Source: Hyalella azteca
Taxonomy: Eukaryota; Arthropoda; Malacostraca; Amphipoda; Hyalellidae
Length of the DNA stretch: 64,000 bases
Assembly: GCF_000764305.2 (NCBI RefSeq)
Contig: NW_025935237.1
Coordinates: 186,001-250,000 of the forward strand
Direction of reading: 5' to 3'
Positions within the stretch are counted from its first letter, which is position 1, and each line of letters begins with the position of its first letter. Made by a program: the position numbers and the translations under genes. Shown piece by piece: positions 56,401 to 64,000 of this stretch. The notes under the pieces are model-generated. The model had not been told where the DNA came from, did no database searches, and was given only the letters and a program-made list of their open reading frames with translations.

Positions 56401-59400
56401 TACAATAGCTTGTTAATGAGGCGAGTTTCGCACGCTATGTGACGTGGCCACGATGAGACTGCCAGAGACTTAACAATGTTGTATCAGATACTAGGCTAAT
56501 GCGATTAACTTATTCTAACATAAAGAAATGGTATTTTTTTGAATTGTTAATAAATACAGTAATTTTAGATTTAATTGAGTATGTAGTTAAACAGCTGAAC
56601 GATGCTTACTGCATCGGACTGTAAAATTCACAGCATTACAAAGTACAAAGAGCCGATTAATTTGATGAGACGTTATTTAAAATATCAGCAGATATTTTGA
56701 CGCTAAACTCTGTTTACTGTATTAGAATGATTTATGAATACGAGAAACTTAAAGATCAGAACCTTTTTGGTAGACCGTCGAAAATCTACTCTCAATCGTA
56801 AAAGCTGATTGAGCACGAGTACATTTACCGTAAGTTGAATGGAGTAAACGTAAATAAGCCCAAAACATTTAATACAAAATAAACTTTTTAGCATTGTAAG
56901 TACTAGAAAATTTCGAAAGAATTTGCCCTTGTAGCTAAACGTCTAAGTATTTTGACTTATTTCGCATACTAATTATACACACGCTCCCCACGGTGCATGG
57001 TGGCAAATAGCTGCTATCTTCTGAGCATGTTTACATAGTTATGATATGTACGTACCAGCTGCTTGAATACATAAACATTATTATACATAATACATGAATA
57101 TTATCTTATCATACACTGCTGCTACACTGTAACCCTATACACCATCACGGGTCCGGTGACATGATGTTATCGTAGGACTGAACTATTCATATAGTTGAAC
57201 CCACTTGCTCGAGGACTGACGAAGACCGTGTCTTTGTTTGCGTTAAATATTTGATAAGTCGTAATAATCACTCACAACGGTGCCTTGAACTTGTTTTATT
57301 TTCTCTGAAAAGTTAAAAGCAATTAGCGTCATTTGTTGAAATATAATAAGGAAAATAAACAAGATTGAATAAGTGAGAGAACGCGTAATTAATTTTCACA
57401 CATCGGCCAAGGAAGCTAAAATCTCTACAACTTTACAAACATAAAAAATTATAGTAATTAGAGTATAAATTGACTACAAACTTATACTTTATTTCTTAGT
57501 AATCAAAATTTTTAGTCCACTTCATTGACAGAAAACATAAAATAACACATGTATGTGCTGCGAAAGGTACAACTATTTCTTACTAAATTCACACCTCATT
57601 CACCGCAGACATGACACACGACTTAAGAACATCGCTGAGGATCTGATGGAGGCTTTCAGAATCCGGTTCGAGCCCCTGAAAAATGGGAAGGTCACACATG
57701 TCACGGGACCCCGTGGGAGGGTTACGCTGGGAACCCCATTGCCCTGGGGCACCACGTGGAAGGGATGCGCTGGGGAACCCCATCAATCTAATACATCTCG
57801 TGGGAGGTGTTGAGCTGGGAACTTCTTCAACCATAACATCCCGTTTGTAGGTTACGCTGGGAACACCGTCACTTTAGGATACACAGTGGGAGGGATGAGC
57901 CAATATCCCATTCTGTGGCAGGGTTGAGAGGACACATCATGCTAGAAGACATCCCTGGGAGGGTTGCGCTGGAAACCCCGTTACCTAAAGACACATCGTG
58001 GGACGGAGGAGCCGATATTCCATTTTGGGTGATGTCTCATCACCCTAAGATATTGCGTGGGAAGGTTGTGCTGGTAGCCCCTATACCCAGGACATCCCGC
58101 AGGTAGGTTACGCTGGGAACGCCGTCACTTAAGGACACATTGAGGGAAGAATGAGCCGATATCCCATTCTGGGTGATTTCCCATCACCCTAAAACATCCC
58201 TCGAGAAGGTTGCGCTTGGAACGCCTCCGCCCGTACAACTCTCGCTGCAGCTCCAGCGCCGTGCTCGCGGTCAGTAATTTTCCGGTATTGAGGAAAACGA
58301 CAATCTTGATGGTGGTTGAAATTGTTAGTGGTTGAAGTGATTAGTGGCTGAAATGGTTAGTGGTTGAAATGTTTGGTGGTTGAAATGGTTAGTGGTTGAA
58401 ATGGTTAGTGGTTGAAATGTTTGGTGGTTGAAATGGCCCAACAGAGTAGACGTGAGACTCCCAGGTTTCAGGATGAAGCTAATGGAGACGTTTTACGGAG
58501 CTATTAAAATTTGAATTGTATGCAGAAGTTTGTAAGGCTTCATACATACAATTGGCTTCATTACACGTCTGCATTTTACAAGTTTGCTTGGGAGTAGTAA
58601 AACCATGGATACTCAAATGTAAAGAAAGTGAATCTGAAAATGTAAAAAAATTCGGTAAATAAAAGAAAAACGTTGTAACCCATGTTGCGCATACGGCCTG
58701 GAAGTGCTCAGTAATTAATAAGTCATTATGAGTTTACTCTTCACCAATCGCAACAATAATAAAATTTTGCAAATAATATTGTGGGACATTCACAATACTG
58801 TGTTTATCATGAAAACGACATAAAAACGGCGTTTGCATGAAAACGACATAAATATATTATCGTCTTTTTTAGAAAATGATTATTTTCAATTGCGTGAGAA
58901 ACATATTTTTGACTCTTCTTTCGTTCGTTTATCTCAATGTTCATTTGGAACGTTATTCCCAAAAAGCAAAACTCCTTTGGAATCCTTACCTCTGGACTCC
59001 CATATAAAACTGCTGCCAAATTTGCAAAATATAAAGGAGCAATAAAAAATTTACTCTTTATTTTTCAAAATTTAACACGGCAAGATTGTTGCCATGAACG
59101 AAAAGACGGCATACACGTACAACATAGCTCTGAAATTTTAGCATTTTCCATTCCTGTTTTTATTATAAACATCAATAAAATTAGCAACTTAATTTTAAAT
59201 CTGTCTATTTAATGATGTTGCAAAACGTGACATCAAACAACCAAGTTATTATCCAATAGTGATGCATGTAAAGTTTAATTTTGTCCCATCTCTATAAGTC
59301 ACAGTATGAACAGTGGCACAGGACTGCACTTTGTCAAAAAATCGGACTTAGTAGCTTTCAAGAAGCCTGTATTTAAGGTCTTACTTCCATGTAAAACCTA

Positions 59401-62151
59401 AAGCAACTATTCTGTTTTATAAATAACAATTGTTACGAGACGAGGTAATCTCGCTAGCTGCTGAGAACCCGTGAAGAACCAGCTGCTGAGAACCCATGAA
59501 AAACCAGCTGCTGAGAACCCGTGAAGAACCAGCTGCTGAGAAGCCATGAAACACCAGCTGCTGAGAACATGTGAAACACCAGCGGCTGAGAACCCATGAA
59601 ACACCAGCTGCTGAGAACCCGTGAAACACTAGCTGCTGAGAACCCGTGAAACATCAGCTGCTGAGAACCCGTGAAACACCAGCGGCTGAGAACCCGTGAA
59701 ACATCAGCTGCTGAGAACCCGTGAAACACTAGCTGCTGAGAACCCGTGAAACATCAGAGGCTGAGAACCCGTGAAACACCAGCGGCTGAGAACCCGTGAA
59801 ACACCAGCTGCTGAGAACCCGTGAAACACCAGCTGCTGAGAACCCGTGAAACACCAGCTGCTGAGAACCCGTGAAACACCAGCTGCTGAGAACCCGTGAA
59901 ACACCAGCTGCTGAGAACCAAGCAAACGGCCTTGCAATGCGCGCACGGCTTATAAAAAATTTGTAGGCGTCAATGTCTTCAGATCCGCTGAGAACTTTGC
60001 AGCTATGCCACAAGTATGCATTGTTTTTGCTACAAAAATACACGATAAATCTTTTTAATGGAGTTAAGTTCCATGTTTCCACTGTTTTCTCATAAATTAT
60101 AATGTTGAGTGATGTCAAAACAATAATGAATGATCAGTAGACGCTGACTAATATTAAGTGTATATACAGTCAATAATTTGCATGCTGCTCGTTCGTCTTC
60201 AACTATTGTTCAGTGTTTGAAAAGACAATTATGCATTGAATTAGTAACTCTCAGCACGATCAATAACTATGGGGCTCCAGGTTTTTCTAATATATTGTTT
60301 AATAATTCAATCACGAATCACGAATATCAAGATTTAAGCTTGCACATTGAATGCTGGGATCAAGCTCAAGCTTTTCGACGAGTAGAGCGTGACGGAGGCA
60401 GCAACAACTATGCGTCTTGCATTTATTTAACTTTTACTATAATAATAATACCTATATGTAATTCAAAACCTATAATACTATCAAAATGGATTAGCATACT
60501 ATTACAACATGACAACAATGCAATAATCAAATTTACAAACGAATGATGCTTGGTCTGCTGGAGAGTTAAAGTAATTCCGTGCTTTGAGCAGACATCTTCG
60601 AATTTTACAGGTAGCAAACGTCACCAGCGACTTGTGCACCGCGCCGTTCAGCAGCTCCATCAGCTACAAATGATGTTTTGAAATTATGTTAATAAAGTCT
60701 TAGTCATGTAAGCGACATGTGTCGACGAAACGTAGGACGATGCTGCTACGTCAGAATATTGGTTAATCGTTCTTTCTTTATTTTTTCTTCCACAAAGGAG
60801 TACATAACACGTCACAAATGAATAACCTGATAAATTAAATGACAACAAAAATTCTATTTAATGCCGTTATCCCTGTCGTTTGACAAGCAGTCAAAGCTGC
60901 TGTGGAGTGCCTGTATAAGACGTACACATAAACTTATTTAAAGCAATAAATTTGTTTTTAACTCGGAGCATGACGAAACTCATCACACTTCTTCGTCTTC
61001 GTCGATTATATTTATCAAAGGGTATTTGCTGAAATTGATATTTGATGTAATTCTCTTTGACATCTACAAGCTTCCGTTCCGTTCGACAGTTCCGTTTTAT
61101 TATTCAGCAAATCAATTTATCTTTATTCTTTTTAAATTCGTCGACAATACTTCAGTGGCGTGCTATGATATCATTCGCGTGCATTAATGCGTTGTTCCGT
61201 GCAGCCGACCGCCAATTTCAGAGGAATCTTTTTATTGGCAGTCAAGACGAGGGAAAATTGCACCAGGCAGCAGCCTTAAGAGTCTTAGGCTTGGGACCTG
61301 CAGTCGTGACATGATCGTCGGCGCGGCCTCAATGCCATTCAATCAAGAATTTCTGCGAGAATATTTCCCGCGTCAATTAGGCTACTTTAATATGTCCTTG
61401 CGTGGACGTAGAAAAAACTTTAATACGTTTCTGTGCATTGTAAAAAATAACTTAATACGTGCCAGTGAACGTAGAAGCAAGTTTATTACGTCCTTTAATG
61501 AATAGAAAAAATCTTTCCTGCGTTCTGTTAACGTAGAAAAAACTTTAATACGTCCTTGAAAACGTAGAAAAACATTTTAATGCGTCCTTGCGAACGCTGA
61601 AAAAAATGTTTAAGTTTTTTTTCGTTTTGAAATTTTTTTTAACGTAGAAAAAAAACTTTCGATACGTCCATGTAAAAATAATAATAAATCTTTAATACAT
61701 CCATGTGAACATATAAAAAACATTTAATACATCCTTTTGAACGTTTAAAACCTTTAATTCGTCCTCGTGAAAGTTGAAAAACTTTTCGTACGTCGACGAG
61801 TGTGGCGTGCAGTGGCGCCGTTGGCTTCCTCAACATAAGGATAAGGACCCCGGTGGGCCTCTGAAGCGCTTTTTCGTGGCCATTTCAGGACAATAAACTT
61901 TTACTAAGAACTGCTAGTGTGATTGCTTTAGTAATTATAATGTTTTAATGTTGCTAGCAAATTTTTTGAGCTTTTATCTGACTGTTTTGTATCCGACACA
62001 TTTTTTTGTGGATCGGACATCCTTTGAATTGGATAAGCGTATATCTATGAAAAGGAATATTTCGATTTGAACCTCCGTAACACGTACCTTGAGTTGCATG
62101 GAACACTTTTTACTAATGGGCTCACGATATAATTCCGAAATAGTGAGGTCC
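50728..62151 (-). CDS. Putative unrecognised gene made of small exons
   Basis: Seven short stretches with good splice sites join in one frame on the minus strand: 62088-62151, 60609-60663, 58990-59009, 58237-58304, 57604-57675, 57276-57304 and 55344-55450, giving about 138 residues; 50728-50842 is a possible last exon but its phase needs one more exon in between. Coding evidence is GC-rich third positions (AT-rich surroundings) and phases that chain (2,0 / 0,1 / 1,0 / 0,2 / 2,2 / 2,1 / 1,0). I do not recognise the protein. Predicted peptide starts DLTISELYREPISKKCSMQL and ends VKSPDDSVEKHK. Start and true end not found; the gene may extend past the window. Confidence 0.42.
50889..51041. mobile_element. 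153-base MITE, TIR ggggccatacttt
   Basis: ggggccatacttt at the left and aaagtatggcccc at the right are perfect inverse copies. The interior has the palindrome gtaagtacttac. A second copy lies at 54605-54752. No coding capacity. Confidence 0.88.
51090..51440. repeat. Tandem repeat, about 60-base unit, six copies
   Basis: Units contain 'aaagtcaggaatatctgatg', 'tattgggaacgata' and '(t/a)ttcgtaatg'. Confidence 0.9.
51570..51735. repeat. GC-rich tandem repeat 'gggacggtcacgggaccac'
   Basis: Seven or eight units of 19-38 bases. Rich in CpG and in ggtcacgggacc-type near-palindromes, in marked contrast to the surrounding AT-rich sequence. Confidence 0.9.
51798..52065 (-). repeat. Dispersed repeat with 'gggtca..ctgaccc' palindrome
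   Basis: Begins gggtcattctgacccag and continues 'gcgtttcaatgctacgt' and 'tctctgctcgtgctgt'; the same order is found at 44807 (plus), 54546 (plus) and 42060 (minus). The minus-strand frame here (87 codons) is not recognised. A transposon end is likely; the class is unknown. Confidence 0.6.
52150..52265. repeat. Short direct repeat 'cagcactattagtagttga'
   Basis: Three copies with 'tactca(t)aaa' spacers. Confidence 0.8.
52773..52960 (+). mobile_element. Foldback short element with GACG core, copy 3
   Basis: Same parts as copy 2, with a longer tetranucleotide core and one changed end (gaaaaaatgcgc). Confidence 0.85.
53395..53445. repeat. (tta)n microsatellite
   Basis: About 15 tta/att triplets with a few interruptions. 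Confidence 0.9.
53520..53825. repeat. Palindromic minisatellite 'ctcacacgcgtgtgag'
   Basis: Nine copies of a 33-base unit, each with the perfect palindrome ctcacacgcgtgtgag followed by 'atactcataaccttcta'. Middle copies are identical, edge copies diverge, as expected for unequal exchange. Confidence 0.93.
54605..54752. mobile_element. MITE, second copy of the 50889-51041 family
   Basis: Interior nearly identical ('gacggcctttcaagcaaaat', 'gtaagtacttacgttcactt'); left end decayed (cggcctatacttt). It sits inside a copy of the gggtca dispersed repeat. Confidence 0.85.
55344..55450 (-). CDS. Putative gene, exon g
   Basis: Acceptor TTTTATTTCAG, donor GTTGGT; NESRFVKKKVSNVRSQGALE, MYSVKSPDDSVEKHK. 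The other two frames stop at once, so this is the only one possible. Lys/Ser-rich, probably cytosolic. Confidence 0.5.
55638..55796 (+). mobile_element. Foldback short element with GACG core, copy 4
   Basis: cactgcagtgagtgacagag, gcgcattttctcgtcgacg, a short gacg/gaca run, 'gcgagcacaatagtgcatt' and gagaaaatgcgct. Confidence 0.87.
57276..57304 (-). CDS. Putative gene, 29-base micro-exon f
   Basis: Acceptor CTTTTCAG, donor GTGAGT; ENKTSSRHR. Basic, probably disordered. It links exons e and g in phase. Confidence 0.3.
57604..57675 (-). CDS. Putative gene, exon e
   Basis: Acceptor CCCATTTTTCAG, donor GTGAAT. In the frame demanded by its neighbours it reads GSNRILKASIRSSAMFLSRV; another frame (GLEPDSESLHQILSDVLKSC) is also open and protein-like, so the frame is uncertain. 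Confidence 0.4.
57690..58220. repeat. Degenerate tandem repeat, about 55-65 base unit
   Basis: Eight or so units with 'gtgggagggtt(a/g)cgctggga', 'accc' and 'ggacacat'. It makes open frames on both strands that are not genes, and lies between exons d and e of the putative gene. Confidence 0.82.
58237..58304 (-). CDS. Putative gene, exon d
   Basis: IVVFLNTGKLLTASTALELQ then RE and a split Leu; GC-rich third positions in TASTALELQRE. The acceptor side is a minisatellite of AACCACTAACNATTTC units on this strand, rich in branch-point-like CTAAC. The donor GTACGG meets another repeat array. Confidence 0.45.
58315..58435. repeat. Minisatellite 'ggttagtggttgaaat'
   Basis: About seven copies of a 16-17 base unit. 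Confidence 0.92.
58990..59009 (-). CDS. Putative gene, 20-base micro-exon c
   Basis: Acceptor GCAGCAG (two CAGs in tandem), donor GTAAGG; adds LYGSPE and repairs the phase between exons b and d. Too short to trust alone. Confidence 0.28.
59455..59925. repeat. Minisatellite 'agctgctgagaacccgtgaaacacc', 25-base unit
   Basis: About 19 copies (unit shown here in two parts: agctgctgagaaccc, gtgaaacacc). Because 25 is not a multiple of three and the unit has no stop on the minus strand, all three minus frames stay open; none is a gene. Confidence 0.95.
60609..60663 (-). CDS. Putative gene, exon b
   Basis: LMELLNGAVHKSLVTFAT with nearly all G/C third positions, in an otherwise AT-rich region; acceptor TTTGTAG, donor GTAAAA. 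The strongest composition signal of the set. Confidence 0.5.
61375..61790. repeat. Degenerate tandem repeat 'aacgtagaaaaaactttaat'
   Basis: About twelve units of 30-38 bases with 'acgtcctt.cg' between. Open frames over it are artefacts. Confidence 0.85.
62088..62151 (-). CDS. Putative gene, exon a
   Basis: Acceptor TTTTTAATTAG, donor GTACGT; DLTISELYREPISKKCSMQL plus K. A second frame is open, but it produces a stop at the join to exon b. Confidence 0.42.
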
Positions 62152-63134
62152 CTAATTAAAAATGCGGTCACAAATTACTAGTGTTGTTTTTATGTGATCC
62201 GGAAAAACTGCAGTTTCCTTCGAATTAAGGAAAAAATTAATGTAAATATGAAAAGTTTTACTCTTTCCTGGGTAAAATAAAAACAGAAATCCTGACAAGC
62301 TCTTTTTTATTTAATTTTGCATATTTAATTCGTATTAATGATTAACCTTCGATGACTGAGGTCATCAGATTTTAGGCGGACTGAAATCTCCATGGTTTTG
62401 TAATAAATTATTTAATGTGCAATTAATAAGTTCAAAACCTTTTTTTATATTGTAAGTTTAGCTCAATAGTATATAGTTTTCGGCTTCAAATATAATGAGC
62501 ATCGAAGTATTTTCATTGCTGGGGCACGAAAGTGTCGTACATATGAATCTAATTTCGCGTTCTACGCTGAAAATTGATCATAAAAAGCACAGCGTATTTT
62601 TACGGTACAATTTCAAACATTTTTCTTCAAATTTGTGTTTTTCCAAAATCCATTAACAGTTTTCAAATAAATAAGTCGACATCAACAAAACTGACGGAAT
62701 AACTTACAATTTCTGAAATAAAGATTTAACATCAATGAACATTCCCGTAAAAATGTTCACTTCGCTCTATAAATTTCCACGACATCGATAACTGCCTAAG
62801 CGCAACGAAGGCTATAAACTTATTTCTTGATTGTCTTTTTTCTATATTTTTTGAGGGGTAATGGGAAGGTTCAATTTCTTAATACCTAATTAAACCCATG
62901 ACGTATCATTCGGCAAGGAGAAGCATGACGGCGCCTAGTGAGTTGCCAGTATCACTGTTAATTTAACACCAACATAACTTACATTCAAAGACATTTATTT
63001 GTCGGCATTGAGACCCGGTCTTGGGATTTATCAACAGATTTAACTGAATTAACTGAGCTTTAAATTGTACTGAGTTAAATTGTGAAGCGATTTGCTAAGA
63101 ATTTGTTGAGTGCCGTGGCGAGCGGCACACTCAG

Positions 63135-64000
63135 TCAGATGAGTGGGTCACGTTGTCTAAAAAACGAGTGACACACTTTCCTTACGTAGCACCGATACGT
63201 CCTTCTGCTTGGGGCAAACTGGAACCGAGTGCCCAAAAAAAGGAGCAAAAAGTGCCCCTTTTTGCCCCTTCTGGGCACTTTTTTTTCCCCTTTTTGGGCA
63301 CTCTTGCCCCCAAAAAAAAGGGGCAAAAAGTGCCCAAAAAAAGGGACAATGTCTCGTATATTCCTCTCAGTGCACGGTCGTGGCAGTGCAGTTAACTACA
63401 ACGTAAAATATCCTCGGCTTGTTTTTACAATCGCCTTTTGTCTCCACTCTTCGTTGCTTGTCTGCTAGCTTTGCTTGTGTTAAAGTCTCTTCTTTATCTC
63501 CTCATGCAATCTATTGCTGCCAGCTCCGTGAGTTCCATGTTAGACTCTGCTTACACTTATCGAATTTTTGCCGTGGATTTCTTCCACCTGCAACGTATAT
63601 CACTGTGTTTTTTTATTCATTTTTTATTTTATCTTCTACAGTACTGTTTAAATAAACTGGAAAATATAAGTTTGCTTTTAAGCACATGGCTTTTAATTTG
63701 ACTGGCAGATATTCAGTCCACCGTAGTCTTCATCATCGCAGCAATCCCTTCCTTCATCACAATGCCTAGAACCTTGACAAACGTGTGCGAAAATACGTAT
63801 TCGTATTTCATTAAGAACCTAGTGAGAACCTCATTAATAACCTAGTGAGAACCTCATTAAGAACCTGTGTTACCTAGGGATGCTAGGGTCATCATTAGGG
63901 AAGTTTGAAACTGATTGGAATTTTTACTAGATGAATGACTGAATGACCATCAACGTTGAACCTTCAACCTTGAAGCTGTTGAAGTGTCCTGAACCATGGC
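63135..64000. other. Window end, no gene recognised
   Basis: Besides the hairpin repeat there is a short direct repeat at 63806-63866 (aacctagtgagaacctcatt, three copies). A minus-strand Cys-containing frame at about 63700-63785 (VCQGSRHCDEGRDCCDDEDY) is very short and in competition with a second open frame. Confidence 0.4.
63225..63345. repeat. Hairpin-forming repeat of 'ggggcaaaaagtgccc'
   Basis: Alternating direct and inverted copies of gtgcccaaaaaaagg and cctttttgcccc around 'ttctgggc'. It produces strongly Lys/Pro-rich frames in several directions, none a gene. Confidence 0.9.

Noticed and set aside
56935..57020. Possible exon between f and g of the putative gene (DSSYLPPCTVGS)
   Set aside because: Joining it in either direction creates a stop codon at the junction.
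57553..58106. Open frames on both strands over Gly/Pro-rich sequence
   Set aside because: Follow a degenerate tandem array; only the stretch 57604-57675 has splice signals and was kept as an exon candidate.
59407..60118. Five overlapping minus-strand frames with FHGFSAAGVSRVLSS repeats
   Set aside because: Produced by a 25-base minisatellite open in all three minus frames; not a repeat protein.
61190..61320. Plus-strand exon candidate after GTGCAG (ADRQFQRNLFIGSQDEGKLH)
   Set aside because: Protein-like but isolated on the plus strand, with no donor or partner exon; kept out for lack of support.
63700..63785. Knottin-like Cys spacing on the minus strand (CQGSRHCDEGRDCC)
   Set aside because: Under 35 codons, no signal peptide or start, and an alternative overlapping frame (MKYEYVFSHTFVKVLGIVMK) is equally open.

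Overview
The window is nuclear DNA of an arthropod. The decisive evidence is a peritrophin-type cuticular protein gene (CPAP1-like: signal peptide, proline-rich arms, one six-cysteine chitin-binding domain) and a phospholipid-synthesis gene of typical animal exon-intron structure. AT-rich sequence, long introns and very abundant minisatellites and short inverted-repeat elements would suit a crustacean, but the species cannot be fixed from this sequence. There are no bacterial operons, CRISPR arrays, rRNA or tRNA genes.

Layout, with every gene I can support on the minus strand. (1) 537-16336: a complete nine-exon CDP-alcohol phosphotransferase (choline/ethanolaminephosphotransferase, CEPT1/CHPT1 type, 399 aa). 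All splice phases join and the catalytic motif is intact. (2) 16.3-21.8 kb: intergenic, with one short inverted-repeat transposon and minisatellites. (3) 21804-24926: a trypsin-like serine protease with all three catalytic residues in five exons; its first (signal-peptide) exon was not found. (4) 26508-36032: the CPAP1-like cuticular protein, complete, four coding exons, 558 aa, with a TATA box upstream. (5) 36-50 kb: mostly repeats, with a few doubtful exon-like islands. (6) about 50.7-62.2 kb: a set of short exon candidates with compatible phases that looks like an unrecognised gene made of small exons. (7) 62.2-64 kb: repeats and nothing recognisable.

The genes do not form a pathway. The phosphotransferase makes phosphatidylcholine or phosphatidylethanolamine in the endoplasmic reticulum. 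The protease and the CPAP1 protein are both probably extracellular, and their proximity may be chance.

The most unusual feature is that the phosphotransferase gene carries tandem or partial copies of three of its own exons inside its introns. One pair of copies keeps splice sites and a symmetric phase 0-0, so it could be spliced in as extra 19-residue cassettes. Next come a family of TA-flanked inverted-repeat elements, one nested in another, and the unidentified small-exon gene. Exon boundaries below are my own reading of splice sites and frames; no transcript data were available.
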